Source: Nitrospiraceae bacterium
GTDB lineage: Bacteria; Nitrospirota; Thermodesulfovibrionia; Thermodesulfovibrionales; UBA1546
Assembly (NCBI GenBank): GCA_021373015.1
Contig: JAJFTJ010000005.1
Coordinates: forward strand, 62,001-126,000
Direction of reading: 5' to 3'
Length of the DNA: 64,000 bases
Made by a program: the position numbers and the translations under genes. This document shows positions 16,916 to 26,226 of the stretch, piece after piece. The notes under the pieces were generated by a model. The model had not been told where the DNA came from, searched no databases, and saw nothing but the letters and a program-made list of their open reading frames with translations. How positions within the stretch are numbered: the stretch's first letter is position 1; each line of letters starts with the position of its first letter.

Positions 16916-17761
16916 ATGCTAAAACTTCGTGATGGAATTATAGAATTATACAGAAAAACTGCAACGTCTCTGCCGCCTGATGTTGAGAATGCATTAATAA
17001 AAGCGCGTAAAAGCGAAGAGAAAGGCTCTAATGCCGAGCAGGCGCTAAAAGTAATACTCGATAACATTACCATAGCCCGCAATACATCCCGTCCAATATG
17101 CCAGGACACAGGAGTTCCTGTTTTTTATGTATCATTGCCAAGAAGCTTCAGCCAGCTTGAGATTGAAAATACAATTATTGAAGCTACACGCATTGCAACT
17201 GAAAAAATTCCATTAAGACCGAATGCTGTAGACATAATCACAGAAAAAAACAGCGGTGATAATACTGGTGTTGGTTATCCTGTAATATATTTCAAAGAAT
17301 CACAGGATAATGTTTTTACAATAGATCTTATGTTGAAAGGCGGAGGCAGTGAAAATGTCGGGCAGACATATAAACTTCCAATGTCAGAGCTAAATGCAGG
17401 CAGAGATTTTGACGGAGTAAGAAAATGCGTTCTTGATGCGGTTCAGAAATCTCAGGGTAAGGGATGTCCTCCATACACTATAGGAGTTGCAATAGGCGCT
17501 GCAAAAGATCAGGTAACCAAGCTTTCCAAGAGCCAGCTGTTAAGAAAGATTGATGACATAAACCCAATCTCTGTTCTTGCAGGACTTGAGATAAAACTGC
17601 TAAAAGAGATTAATAAATTGGGAATAGGGACTATGGGCTTTGGCGGAAGGACTACTGCAATAGCTGTAAAGGTTGCAGTGAATCATCGTCATCCCGCATC
17701 ATACTTTGTTGATATATCAATTGCATGCTGGGCTAACAGAAGAGGGATTCTCACATGGTAA
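16916..17761 (+). CDS. Class I fumarate hydratase, alpha (N-terminal) subunit
   Basis: This 281-residue alpha chain of a two-subunit, oxygen-sensitive [4Fe-4S] fumarase (or the related L-tartrate dehydratase) hydrates fumarate to malate. The three cluster cysteines are expected in RPICQDTGVP, GKGCPPYTIG and SIACWANRR, and all three motifs are present. The start at 16916 is fixed by GAGGAGGG just upstream. A frame extending to 16814 would begin inside the terminator hairpin and is rejected. The gene overlaps the beta-subunit gene by seven bases. Fumarase is favoured over tartrate dehydratase by general abundance in anaerobes, not by a diagnostic residue. Confidence 0.92.
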   Translation: MLKLRDGIIELYRKTATSLPPDVENALIKARKSEEKGSNAEQALKVILDNITIARNTSRPICQDTGVPVFYVSLPRSFSQLEIENTIIEATRIATEKIPLRPNAVDIITEKNSGDNTGVGYPVIYFKESQDNVFTIDLMLKGGGSENVGQTYKLPMSELNAGRDFDGVRKCVLDAVQKSQGKGCPPYTIGVAIGAAKDQVTKLSKSQLLRKIDDINPISVLAGLEIKLLKEINKLGIGTMGFGGRTTAIAVKVAVNHRHPASYFVDISIACWANRRGILTW

Positions 17762-18366
17762 GGAAAAAAGTGAAGATCAAAAAAGAAAAAATAATTAATC
17801 TGCCCATGACAAAGAAAGACGCTTTGAATCTCAAAGTCGGAGATAATGTTCTTATCAATGGGATTATGGTTACAGGAAGAGACAAGGTTCATAAATTTCT
17901 TTGTAATAAGAAAATTCAGAAAAAAGATATGCCGATTGACCTTGAAGGAGCGGTTTTATACCACTGCGGCCCGATAGTTAAAAAAATAGAAGGTAAATAT
18001 AGAATAATAGCAGCCGGCCCTACAACAAGCATACGAGTAGAGATGTATGAACATGAAGTTATATCAAAATACAAAATACGCGGAGTAATGGGCAAGGGCG
18101 GTATGGGGGGAAAAACTCTTGATGCAATGCGCAAAAACGGATGTGTATATTTTCATACAATAGGCGGAGCAGCAGCATATCTTGCAGACAGGATAATAAG
18201 AGTTGCCGATGTGTGGAAACTTGATGAATTTGGTACCACTGAAGCTATGTGGGTGCTTGAGGTTGAAAATTTTCCTGCAATAGTTACGATGGATGCACAC
18301 GGAAAGAGTCTGCATGATAAAATTGAGAAAAAATCTAATTCAGAGTTTAGTAAGCTCATAAGGTAA
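17755..18366 (+). CDS. Class I fumarate hydratase, beta (C-terminal) subunit
   Basis: This 203-residue beta chain completes the split class I fumarase. It has the swivelling-domain motifs of the family: LKVGDNVLINGIMVTGRDKVHKF, LYHCGPIVKK, the AAGPTTSIRVEMYE loop and GKGGMGGKTLDAM, which helps bind the dicarboxylate. A basic N-terminal extension (about 15 residues, many Lys) precedes the domain. It overlaps the alpha gene, and the next gene starts nine bases later, so the polysaccharide exporter genes could receive read-through transcription. Confidence 0.92.
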   Translation: MVRKKVKIKKEKIINLPMTKKDALNLKVGDNVLINGIMVTGRDKVHKFLCNKKIQKKDMPIDLEGAVLYHCGPIVKKIEGKYRIIAAGPTTSIRVEMYEHEVISKYKIRGVMGKGGMGGKTLDAMRKNGCVYFHTIGGAAAYLADRIIRVADVWKLDEFGTTEAMWVLEVENFPAIVTMDAHGKSLHDKIEKKSNSEFSKLIR

Positions 18367-18375
18367 TTAAAATTA

Positions 18376-19209
18376 ATGGATAATAAACATGAATATACCC
18401 TGATCATTGAAGCCGGGAGACTAAAATCTAATTACTGGAAAGATCTGTGGCGTTATAGGGAATTGTTTTACTTCCTCTCATGGCGCGACATTCTTGTTCG
18501 TTATAAACAGACTGTTTTAGGCATTGCATGGAATGTAGTAAGACCGCTTCTGACGATGGCTATCTTTACTTTTATTTTCGGGAAGCTTGCTAAACTGCCT
18601 TCCATGGACATGCCGTATTCCCTGATAGTTTTTTCAGGCTTAATTCCATGGCAGTTTTTTGCTTCGTCATTAACCGGCGTAAGCAACAGTCTAGTTGTAA
18701 ATTCTAATCTTATTTCTAAAGTTTACTTTCCAAGACTTATAGTTCCGATGAGCGCTTTTGTAGTGAATCTTGTGGATTTTTTGATATCCCTCTGCCTTTT
18801 TGTCGGTTTAATGATATGGTATCAGGTATTACCGGGATGGAAAATTGTTTTTTTGCCCATGTTTCTTGCGCTTGAAATTTTTTCATTATTAGGGCTGGGA
18901 CTCTGGATGGCATCACTCAATGTGAAATACAGGGATTTTAATTTTATCTCGGGATTTTTAATACAAATAGGTTTATACATTTCACCTGTTGGTTTTATCA
19001 GTTCTCTTGTGCCTGAACAATGGCGTCTTATATATTATCTCAATCCAATGGTTGGAATTATTGACGGATTCCGCTGGTCGCTTTTGCCTGGGATAACAGA
19101 GTTGAATCTTATTAGTATTTATATGTCATTGGGAGTTTCGATATTGAGTTTTATGCTTGGCATGTCATATTTTAGAAAAGCTGAACAAACTTTTGCAGAT
19201 ATTATCTAA
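18376..19209 (+). CDS. wzm: Polysaccharide ABC exporter permease (Wzm/ABC-2 type)
   Basis: This 277-residue inner-membrane protein has about six membrane segments and matches the ABC-2 permeases that export O-antigen or teichoic-acid-type chains. The early YRELFYFLSWRDILVRYKQTVLG amphipathic stretch is characteristic, as is the final LNPMVGIIDGFRWSLLPG region. It partners the ATPase encoded next and would flip undecaprenyl-linked glycans to the periplasm. It opens a plus-strand run of glycan genes extending to about 26.2 kb. Confidence 0.92.
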   Translation: MDNKHEYTLIIEAGRLKSNYWKDLWRYRELFYFLSWRDILVRYKQTVLGIAWNVVRPLLTMAIFTFIFGKLAKLPSMDMPYSLIVFSGLIPWQFFASSLTGVSNSLVVNSNLISKVYFPRLIVPMSAFVVNLVDFLISLCLFVGLMIWYQVLPGWKIVFLPMFLALEIFSLLGLGLWMASLNVKYRDFNFISGFLIQIGLYISPVGFISSLVPEQWRLIYYLNPMVGIIDGFRWSLLPGITELNLISIYMSLGVSILSFMLGMSYFRKAEQTFADII

Positions 19210-19225
19210 TGAGAATATATTAAAC

Positions 19226-19990
19226 ATGAATAAAACAGTGATCACAGCAAAAGGCATTGGCAAGCGTTATACTATCCGCCACTTATCAGGGCAAAAGCCC
19301 CAGACGATCCGCGAATTGTTTGATTATACATGGAAAAACTTCATTGACAAAAAAAATAGAAAACCTAAAATTGAAGAATTCTGGGCGATAAAAAATATTG
19401 ACTTTGAAATTAAACAGGGAGAAAGAGTCGGTATTATCGGGAGAAATGGCGCAGGTAAATCAACTTTGCTTAAAATCTTAAGCAGAATTACTGAACCTAC
19501 AACCGGCACAATTCATCTGCATGGCAGAACAGCAAGTCTCCTTGAAGTCGGAACAGGTTTTCATCCTGAACTTACAGGCCGTGAGAACATATATTTGAAC
19601 GGAGCTATCTTAGGCATGTCAAGACCTGAGATACGGAGAAAATTTGATAGTATTGTTTCGTTCTCAGGCATAGAACGTTTTTTGGATACGCCTGTGAAAC
19701 GCTATTCTTCCGGTATGTATGTTCGGCTTGCTTTTTCTGTTGCAGTGCACCTTGACCCTGATATCTTGATTCTTGATGAAGTGCTTGCAGTCGGCGATGC
19801 TGAGTTTCAAAAACAATGTATGAAAAAAATTGAAGAATCACAAAATCAGGGGCGTACGATCATTCTGGTAAGCCACACCATGTCTACCATCGAATCCTTG
19901 TGCACTAAAGCCATTTTGATGGAATCGGGAAGGATTGCATTCAGCGGCGCTGCTTCTGAAACAATAGCGCTTTACTCAGAAAAGAAATGA
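19226..19990 (+). CDS. wzt: Polysaccharide ABC exporter ATP-binding protein (Wzt-like, short form)
   Basis: This 254-residue ATPase is the partner of the Wzm-like permease. Walker A is GRNGAGKST (residues 72-80). The signature reads YSSGM, typical of O-antigen exporters, followed by LILDEVLAVGD (Walker B and D-loop) and VSHTM. An N-terminal region with TIRELFD lies before the core, as in the family. The C-terminal carbohydrate-binding domain found in Wzt proteins that read chain-terminal caps is missing. The ATG at 19226 is used; an upstream frame would overlap wzm. It overlaps the next gene by four bases. Confidence 0.92.
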   Translation: MNKTVITAKGIGKRYTIRHLSGQKPQTIRELFDYTWKNFIDKKNRKPKIEEFWAIKNIDFEIKQGERVGIIGRNGAGKSTLLKILSRITEPTTGTIHLHGRTASLLEVGTGFHPELTGRENIYLNGAILGMSRPEIRRKFDSIVSFSGIERFLDTPVKRYSSGMYVRLAFSVAVHLDPDILILDEVLAVGDAEFQKQCMKKIEESQNQGRTIILVSHTMSTIESLCTKAILMESGRIAFSGAASETIALYSEKK

Positions 19991-20916
19991 GAATTTTAAA
20001 AAATCTCATACCTGATAGATATAAAAAACAAATCGCTGAGTTCAGAAAAAAGATTAAGCCATATCTTCCTGAGAGTTTAATTATAAAGAAAATACATATT
20101 AAAAAGCTTTTTTTGAAGAATGTCGGATACTTCCCTGATATTGACAGCCCAAAAAGCCTAAATGAAAAGATACAATGGCTAAAACTTTATTATCAAGACG
20201 ATCTTATAACTAAATGCTCTGACAAATACATTGTCCGGGAATATGTCAAACAGACAATTGGAGAAGAGTTTCTGGTAAGGCTTTTGGGAGTTTACGATGA
20301 TTCAGATGATGTCGATTTTGATAAGCTTCCTGATAAATTTGTGCTGAAAGCAAATAATAGTTCGGGGTCAAATATATTCTGCGAAAATAAGAGTATTTTT
20401 GACATTTATGATGCGAAGGAAAAAATGAAAAGCTGGCTGAATCCGAGAGCTAGTCATTATTATTATTTATACGAATGGTGCTATAAAAATATAAAACCGA
20501 GAATTATATGCGAAGAATTCATTGAAGACAAAGAAGACGGAGATCTTAAGGATTATAAAATTATGTGCTTCAATGGGCAAGTGAAAATAATTTCTGTCTG
20601 CTATGAAAGGGCTGTAAGTTTAGGGGTGGATTATTTTGACCTTGAATGGAATCAATTGCCGTTCAAAAGATTTAATAAAAATATCCCTAAAAAAATAAAA
20701 AAACCAGAGAACCTTGATTTAATGATTGAGATTGCTGAAAAATTATCAAAACCGTTCCCGTTTGTAAGAGTCGATCTTTATCATGTCAATAATAAAATTT
20801 TTTTTGGAGAGCTAACATTTCATCCAGGAAGCGGCGTTGTCCCTTTTGACCCGGTTGACTGGGACTATAAACTAGGCAGCATGCTGGTATTGCCTGACAA
20901 GAAAATACTCGAATAG
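19987..20916 (+). CDS. TupA-like ATP-grasp protein, polysaccharide biosynthesis
   Basis: This 309-residue protein matches the TupA-like ATP-grasp family. Landmarks are SLNEKIQWLKLYYQDD (about residues 53-68), the CSDKYIVREYV segment, LPDKFVLKANNSSGSN (ATP-binding), and the metal-binding end GELTFHPGSGVVPFDP. Members are found in capsule, teichuronopeptide and O-antigen loci and are thought to form amide bonds, for example attaching an amino acid to a sugar acid. The actual substrate is unknown. It overlaps wzt by ATGA, so it is made with the exporter. Confidence 0.87.
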   Translation: MRILKNLIPDRYKKQIAEFRKKIKPYLPESLIIKKIHIKKLFLKNVGYFPDIDSPKSLNEKIQWLKLYYQDDLITKCSDKYIVREYVKQTIGEEFLVRLLGVYDDSDDVDFDKLPDKFVLKANNSSGSNIFCENKSIFDIYDAKEKMKSWLNPRASHYYYLYEWCYKNIKPRIICEEFIEDKEDGDLKDYKIMCFNGQVKIISVCYERAVSLGVDYFDLEWNQLPFKRFNKNIPKKIKKPENLDLMIEIAEKLSKPFPFVRVDLYHVNNKIFFGELTFHPGSGVVPFDPVDWDYKLGSMLVLPDKKILE

Positions 20917-20923
20917 GTTTTAT

Positions 20924-21727
20924 ATGAATAAAAAAATGAAAAGCAAAAAACTCGGAGTGGTCTATACTTGTATAACAAACAAATATGATGATCTTGTTGA
21001 TCATTCATATAAAGATCCCAAGTGGGATTATGTTTGTTTTACTGATGATTTATCTATTAAGAATAATGGAAATTTGTCATGGCAGGTAAGGCCAATAATA
21101 TTTACAGCCCTTGATCCTGTGCGAAATCAACGCTGGCACAAACTGCATCCTCACATTCTATTCCCTGAATATGAGAGAAGTTTATGGGTTGACGGGAACG
21201 TAAACGTATTAAAAAAAGATTTATTCGAAGATTTAGGGAAAGCAATAAAAGAATTCATGAAAATTTCGAGTGCTCCACATCGCGATAGAAACTGTGTTTA
21301 TGAAGAGCTGGAAGCTTGCATAGCATTAAACAAAGATGATTTTAAAATAATGAAAAAACAGATTGAGATGATAAAAAAGGATGGATTTCCCGCAAAACAA
21401 GGTCTTTTTGAGACCAATATATTATTCAGAGAGAATAACGACAAAAAGAATATCGAGCTTATGAATGATTGGTGGTCTTGGGTTGAAAACTTTTCTAGAC
21501 GCGATCAGCTCAGTTTCACATACGCTCTATGGAAACACGGTGTAAAGTGCTCACCCCTTACAGATATCTCTTATAGAAGAAATGACGGAAGAATAGCTTT
21601 TAGCTCACATAATCCAGATATCTCTCAAGTAACGAGATTGAAGACTCCCTTTCTTTTAAAAAATATTTTTAAAGAAGGATTCTCTGAATTGATTCGGACA
21701 ATTTTTCAAAGCGGTAAAAATATATGA
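20924..21727 (+). CDS. DUF616-type putative glycosyltransferase
   Basis: This 267-residue protein has the features of the DUF616/TOD1-like glycosyltransferase family. They include an opening GVVYTCITNKYD, DYVCFTDD, the RWHKLHPHILFPEYERSLWVDGNV block with a metal-binding-like D-G-N in place of DxD, and a C-terminal EWW-type stretch (NDWWSWVENFSRRDQLSFTYALWKH). No membrane segment is evident, so it would act at the cytoplasmic face. It overlaps the following gene by four bases. Donor and acceptor sugars cannot be inferred. Confidence 0.8.
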   Translation: MNKKMKSKKLGVVYTCITNKYDDLVDHSYKDPKWDYVCFTDDLSIKNNGNLSWQVRPIIFTALDPVRNQRWHKLHPHILFPEYERSLWVDGNVNVLKKDLFEDLGKAIKEFMKISSAPHRDRNCVYEELEACIALNKDDFKIMKKQIEMIKKDGFPAKQGLFETNILFRENNDKKNIELMNDWWSWVENFSRRDQLSFTYALWKHGVKCSPLTDISYRRNDGRIAFSSHNPDISQVTRLKTPFLLKNIFKEGFSELIRTIFQSGKNI

Positions 21728-23544
21728 GATTTTATAAAGAAATGATGTCATGCCTAAAATTTAAGTATCCTGACGTTGATGATTTCACTGCTGATCTTCA
21801 AGGCTTTAAGCTGACTACAAGTCAAAAAAAACTTGTCATGACTCTGCTTGTCAGGAATGAAAAAGATATAATCCGCCATAATATTGATTTTCATTTAAGT
21901 AAAGGTGTTGATTTTATTATTGCTACTGACAATGATTCAACAGATGGAACCAGAGAAATTTTAGCCGAGTATGAGAAAAGAGGAATTTTGCATGTGATTG
22001 ATGAAAAAGGTAAAGACCATGATCAAGCAGGCTGGAACAACCACATGACAACAATCGCCCGGGATAAATACAATGCTGATATTGTCTTTCATTGCGACGC
22101 TGATGAATTTTGGCACCCTAGAGCAGGCAATCTTAAATATGAAATTTTGAAAAGACCTGAAGATATATTAATAGTTGACGTGGTAAACATATTATTATCA
22201 GATAAAAGTGGCAAAGAAACATTTCCTGAAGATGCAAAATATGCAGTTGTTGATCCTCTTGTCGCTGAAGACTATATAAATGATACTAAGGACACCAACT
22301 TTTTTTATTTTAAATACCCTCCTAAAGTTATTTTCAAACTGAAGAATAAACTTTTTTTTGTTTCTCAGGGAAATCATTTTGTGACCAACAAGGATTCTTC
22401 CGTGGCAGAAGGCATCTCAAAAGATATACTTATTTATCATTATCCTATAAGAAATAAAGCTCAGTTTTTTCAGAAAACAATACAGAGTGGAAGTTCTCAT
22501 GAAAGAAACAAAAAACTCGATAAAAAAATGGGATTTCATGTAAGGCGCTGGTACAAAAGCTATAAAAAAGGTCTGCTGGATAAAGAATATAAAAAGCTTA
22601 TTCTTAAAGACACTGAAGTTAACGAGTTTTTGAAGCAAGGATTTGTCGAGGAGATAGATTTCAGGGATTTGATGTCAGGATTCGAAGCAACTAGCGGTGT
22701 CTGGAAATATTTTAACAGAAAATTCGAGTATGAGGAGATGCTTCATGATTTTGAATCAGCATGGTCAGGGCATAAGTATTTCGCATATGATCTAGTGCGC
22801 AATCTGAAACCAAAGACAATTGTTGAGTTGGGAACATACAAGGGCATATCGTTTTGTTCGTTTTGTCAAGGCGTGAAAGATGCTCGTTACAATGCAAATC
22901 TCTACTCTGTGGACACATGGCTGGGAGATAAGCATTCGGGATTTTATGACAGTAATATTTTTGAAACCTTAACTAAAATAGTGAAAAGGTATTACTGTGA
23001 CTTGAAAATTAATTTTTTAGAAAAAACATTTGATCAGGCATGCAATGAATTTGAGGATTATTCGATAGATTTACTGCATATTGATGGACTGCACACATAT
23101 GAGGCTGTAAAACATGATTTTGAAACATGGCTGCCTAAAGTCAAAAAAGAAGGGATTATTTTTCTTCATGATATTTTCGTAAATAAGGACGATTTCGGTG
23201 TTTATAAGCTATGGGAAGAGCTGAAAAATAAATACAAAACAATAGAATTTTATCAGTCTTATGGACTTGGGGTTATATTTAAAAATGAATGCGGCTATGA
23301 TGATTTTTTTGCTAAAGAAAAAGAATGGCAGATGAGATATTCATGCATCGCGGAAGACAAGAGAAACAAGCTTATACATGAAATGATTAACGGCGGAGAT
23401 GATGTTTTTTCACCGCATTCTAAGAAAAAAATTTATTTTTGTAATGCGGTTATTCGCTTATTTAAATACCTTTTCAGGGGTGAATTTCATAATATAGGGC
23501 AGGCAGTTTTTCGATTTATAAAAAAGCTGAATAAGAAATTCTAG
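21724..23544 (+). CDS. Glycosyltransferase family 2 / SAM methyltransferase fusion
   Basis: This 606-residue two-domain protein overlaps the previous gene by ATGA. Residues about 36-300 resemble the Glyco_tranf_2_4 group: LVMTLLVRNEKDIIRHNIDFHL, the ATDNDSTDGT nucleotide-sugar loop and the FHCDADEFW metal motif. Residues about 355-540 form a class I methyltransferase of the Methyltransf_24 type, with IVELGTYKGIS (SAM motif I), LYSVDTWLG and a DLLHIDGLHTYEAVKHDFETWLPKVKKEGIIFLHD core. One chain may thus add and methylate a sugar, perhaps capping the glycan. The last 60 residues are basic. Substrates are unknown. Confidence 0.85.
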   Translation: MRFYKEMMSCLKFKYPDVDDFTADLQGFKLTTSQKKLVMTLLVRNEKDIIRHNIDFHLSKGVDFIIATDNDSTDGTREILAEYEKRGILHVIDEKGKDHDQAGWNNHMTTIARDKYNADIVFHCDADEFWHPRAGNLKYEILKRPEDILIVDVVNILLSDKSGKETFPEDAKYAVVDPLVAEDYINDTKDTNFFYFKYPPKVIFKLKNKLFFVSQGNHFVTNKDSSVAEGISKDILIYHYPIRNKAQFFQKTIQSGSSHERNKKLDKKMGFHVRRWYKSYKKGLLDKEYKKLILKDTEVNEFLKQGFVEEIDFRDLMSGFEATSGVWKYFNRKFEYEEMLHDFESAWSGHKYFAYDLVRNLKPKTIVELGTYKGISFCSFCQGVKDARYNANLYSVDTWLGDKHSGFYDSNIFETLTKIVKRYYCDLKINFLEKTFDQACNEFEDYSIDLLHIDGLHTYEAVKHDFETWLPKVKKEGIIFLHDIFVNKDDFGVYKLWEELKNKYKTIEFYQSYGLGVIFKNECGYDDFFAKEKEWQMRYSCIAEDKRNKLIHEMINGGDDVFSPHSKKKIYFCNAVIRLFKYLFRGEFHNIGQAVFRFIKKLNKKF

Positions 23545-23646
23545 TTTTTTATATTTGATGAGCGTTAACTGCGTATGGATTATTTAGGCTTTGAACAAAT
23601 CACTTAATATTTTAAAATTTTATTTTTAAATATTTGGGAAGGAATA

Positions 23647-24570
23647 ATGTTTAACGAACATCTTAAATCAAATTGCATATGCGCAATAATTGTGACTTAC
23701 AATCCTGACTTTTTAACAATCGGTCAGATTTTAAATAAGTTAGCAGATCAGGTCAATCGGATTATTATCATTGATAATTTTTCTCAAAACGGTTTTTGTG
23801 ATTGGATTAAAGCGGAAAAAAATTATAAAAACATGACTTTTTTTTTAAATGAGAATATGGGGTTGGGATATGCCTATAATTTAGGCGTAAAGAAAGCTAG
23901 AGAGTCAGGCTGTTCACACATTATTTTATTCGATCAGGATAGTGTGCCAGAATCAAACATGGTTATTATACTGATGAATGCATTTAATAATCTTAAGCAG
24001 CAAGGTTATAAAATATCTGCTGTGGGGCCTGTTTATCATGATTTGAGAACAGATTTATTTTCTCCTTTTATGCGGTTAGGATGGTTTAGATTCAATCAGA
24101 TAAAATCTATGGATTCAATTTATGTTCCTGCTGACTTTCTTATTTCATCAGGTTCTCTGATCTCTCTTGAGACGATAAATGATATAGGGACTATGGACGA
24201 ATCTTTGTTTATCGATAAGATTGATATAGAGTGGTTTTTGCGCGCTCGTTCTCTTGGATATTGTGCATGGGGAGTGTCTAACGCTTTTATGGAACATTCT
24301 ATCGGAGAATCAGCGAGGCAAATCTGGGGTTTCAGACGGAAAATTTTTTTTCAACACAAGCCTTTTCGCTACTATTATATTTTCCGCAACAGTTTTCTCC
24401 TCTATCGCAGAGAATATATGTCTGTTAAATGGATGTCTGCAGATATAATAAGCTTGCTGCAGATTTTTGTTTTTTTACTTTTAACTGGGCGGTCAAGAGA
24501 GAAGATTTTTCAGATGATTTTTAAAGGTATTTTTGATGGTGTAAAGGGGATTAGCGGAAAGCTTGAATAA
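23647..24570 (+). CDS. Family 2 glycosyltransferase, rhamnosyltransferase-like
   Basis: This 307-residue GT-A enzyme resembles RfbF-type rhamnosyltransferases: an opening CAIIVTYNPD, IIIIDNFSQNG, NENMGLGYAYNLGVKKA and ILFDQDSVPE (the DxD-like metal site, here DQD). SSGSLISL and a DESLFIDKIDIEWFLRA catalytic-base segment follow. A C-terminal hydrophobic segment (about residues 265-283) may anchor it. GGAAGGA precedes the ATG. A 102-base AT-rich gap with no clear element separates it from the gene before. Confidence 0.87.
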   Translation: MFNEHLKSNCICAIIVTYNPDFLTIGQILNKLADQVNRIIIIDNFSQNGFCDWIKAEKNYKNMTFFLNENMGLGYAYNLGVKKARESGCSHIILFDQDSVPESNMVIILMNAFNNLKQQGYKISAVGPVYHDLRTDLFSPFMRLGWFRFNQIKSMDSIYVPADFLISSGSLISLETINDIGTMDESLFIDKIDIEWFLRARSLGYCAWGVSNAFMEHSIGESARQIWGFRRKIFFQHKPFRYYYIFRNSFLLYRREYMSVKWMSADIISLLQIFVFLLLTGRSREKIFQMIFKGIFDGVKGISGKLE

Positions 24571-24609
24571 TTGCACATCAGTTTCTAAAGCTGGAGGAAC
24601 ATTCATATT

Positions 24610-25371
24610 TTGAGCACCATAAAGCAGTCTGAACACAGAAAGAAAGTTTCTGTCTGTATGGCTACATGCAACGGCAGTAAATTTATTGAAAGTCAGCTGA
24701 AGAGTATCCTGCCTCAATTGGAAGAAGAGGATGAGGTAATCATATCAGACGACTGCTCTACGGATGGGACTGTAGATATAATAAAATCTCTCAATGATAA
24801 AAGAATTTTTGTTTTAAAGGCTAATTTCCAAAATTATGTAAAAAATTTTGAAAATGCTCTTTCAAGCGCTTCAGGAGAAATTATTTTTTTGTCTGATCAG
24901 GATGATGTATGGCGCCATGATAGAGTATCCCGCATAATGGAATTGTTGATGAAATATGATCTTGTTGTTTCTGATGCCGAGATAATTGATGGTGAATCTA
25001 AAATTTTAAATAAATCAATTTTTGAACTGATTGGTTCGGGGAAAGGCATTTTAAAAAATTTTATGCACAACAGTTATATCGGCTGCTGTATGGCCTTCAA
25101 TAAATCAATTCTTTCTAAGGCTCTGCCGTTTTCAGCAAAAATTCCTGCACATGATTGGTGGATCGGTATGATAAGTGAGTTTGTTGGGAAAATATATTTT
25201 TGTAATGAAAAACTGGTTTTTTATCGTAGACATTCTTCTAATAAAACCTTTACGGGCAATAAAAGCAGAAATACGATTTATGACAAAATTAAGTATAGAT
25301 ATATTTTAGGGTCAGCTCTTATTTCGAGACTTTTAAAAGAAAAATTTATAAAATTTTTGAGTATGAGGTAA
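24610..25371 (+). CDS. Family 2 glycosyltransferase
   Basis: This 253-residue GT2 enzyme has VCMATCNGSKFIESQLKSIL, the IISDDCSTDGT donor loop and FLSDQDDVW, which holds the metal-binding acidic pair. A PAHDWWIGM motif fits the acceptor side of dTDP-rhamnose- or galactose-using enzymes, without settling which. The start is a TTG at 24610; GGAGG lies 12 bases upstream, rather far, but no better in-frame start exists before the conserved core. The stop overlaps the next start by one base. Confidence 0.86.
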   Translation: MSTIKQSEHRKKVSVCMATCNGSKFIESQLKSILPQLEEEDEVIISDDCSTDGTVDIIKSLNDKRIFVLKANFQNYVKNFENALSSASGEIIFLSDQDDVWRHDRVSRIMELLMKYDLVVSDAEIIDGESKILNKSIFELIGSGKGILKNFMHNSYIGCCMAFNKSILSKALPFSAKIPAHDWWIGMISEFVGKIYFCNEKLVFYRRHSSNKTFTGNKSRNTIYDKIKYRYILGSALISRLLKEKFIKFLSMR

Positions 25372-26162
25372 TGCAGATAAATATTAGTTTTTCTATTGTT
25401 TTATACAAACCTGACAGGGATCTTTTATTTAAAACATTAAGAAGCCTTGAGACTGCTCTTTTGAACTTGCCGCTTTCAACCTCAGTTCTTTATATTATTG
25501 ATAATAGCCCTGAAAATCATATTACGTTCGAAGCCACTGAATCATTTCAAGTCGTATATATAAAAGGCCATGGCAATATTGGTTTTGGTCAGGGGCACAA
25601 TCTGGCAATATCAAAGACAAACAGTGATTTTCATTTAATCCTGAATCCTGATGTTGAAATTGCCTTTGACGGACTTAATAATGCACTTGAGTTTTTTTCT
25701 GCCCACCCTGAATGTGGACTGATTGTCCCTGCAGTTTTCGATAGAACTGGGCAAAGGCAGTATCTTTGCAAAAGATATCCATCTATTTTAATCCTGGCAT
25801 TGCGAGGACTCGCTCCTCAGTGGTTAAGAAAAATTTTTCATAAACAGCTTGATTATTTTGAGATGCGAGATGTGATCAGCAATAATGTTGTATGGGATCT
25901 TTTGCTTGTCAGCGGCTGTTTCATGTTTTTCCGCACAGATGTAATAAAAAAACTTGGAGGTTTTGATAAGAGATTTTTTATGTATTTTGAAGATTCTGAC
26001 CTTAGTATTAGAGCTAAAAAAATAGTGAAAATCGCTTATATCCCATCTGTGAAAATTAAGCATTATGGCGGTTACGCAGCTAAAAAGGGATTTAAACACA
26101 TTATAATGTTTGCAAGATCAGCTGTAACTTTTTTTAGAATCCATGGCTGGAAATTCTTTTAA
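25371..26162 (+). CDS. Family 2 glycosyltransferase, WbbL-like rhamnosyltransferase
   Basis: This 263-residue GT2 enzyme resembles WbbL-type rhamnosyltransferases. Evidence is the N-terminal ISFSIVLYKPD, YIIDNSPEN, the GNIGFGQGHNLAI loop, LNPDVEI (DxE-type metal motif), the LLVSGCFMFFRTDVIKKLGGFDKRFFMYFEDSDLSIRA block with catalytic acidic residues, and IKHYGGYA. Its start overlaps the previous stop codon by one base (TAATG), and it is the last gene of the plus-strand glycan operon. Together with two other GT2 genes it suggests a rhamnose-rich repeat, which is inference. Confidence 0.88.
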   Translation: MQINISFSIVLYKPDRDLLFKTLRSLETALLNLPLSTSVLYIIDNSPENHITFEATESFQVVYIKGHGNIGFGQGHNLAISKTNSDFHLILNPDVEIAFDGLNNALEFFSAHPECGLIVPAVFDRTGQRQYLCKRYPSILILALRGLAPQWLRKIFHKQLDYFEMRDVISNNVVWDLLLVSGCFMFFRTDVIKKLGGFDKRFFMYFEDSDLSIRAKKIVKIAYIPSVKIKHYGGYAAKKGFKHIIMFARSAVTFFRIHGWKFF

Positions 26163-26226
26163 CCTGTTATTTTTTACAATGATAAAACTCATTATATATT
26201 TTAATGTTAAATAACAAATACAATCT

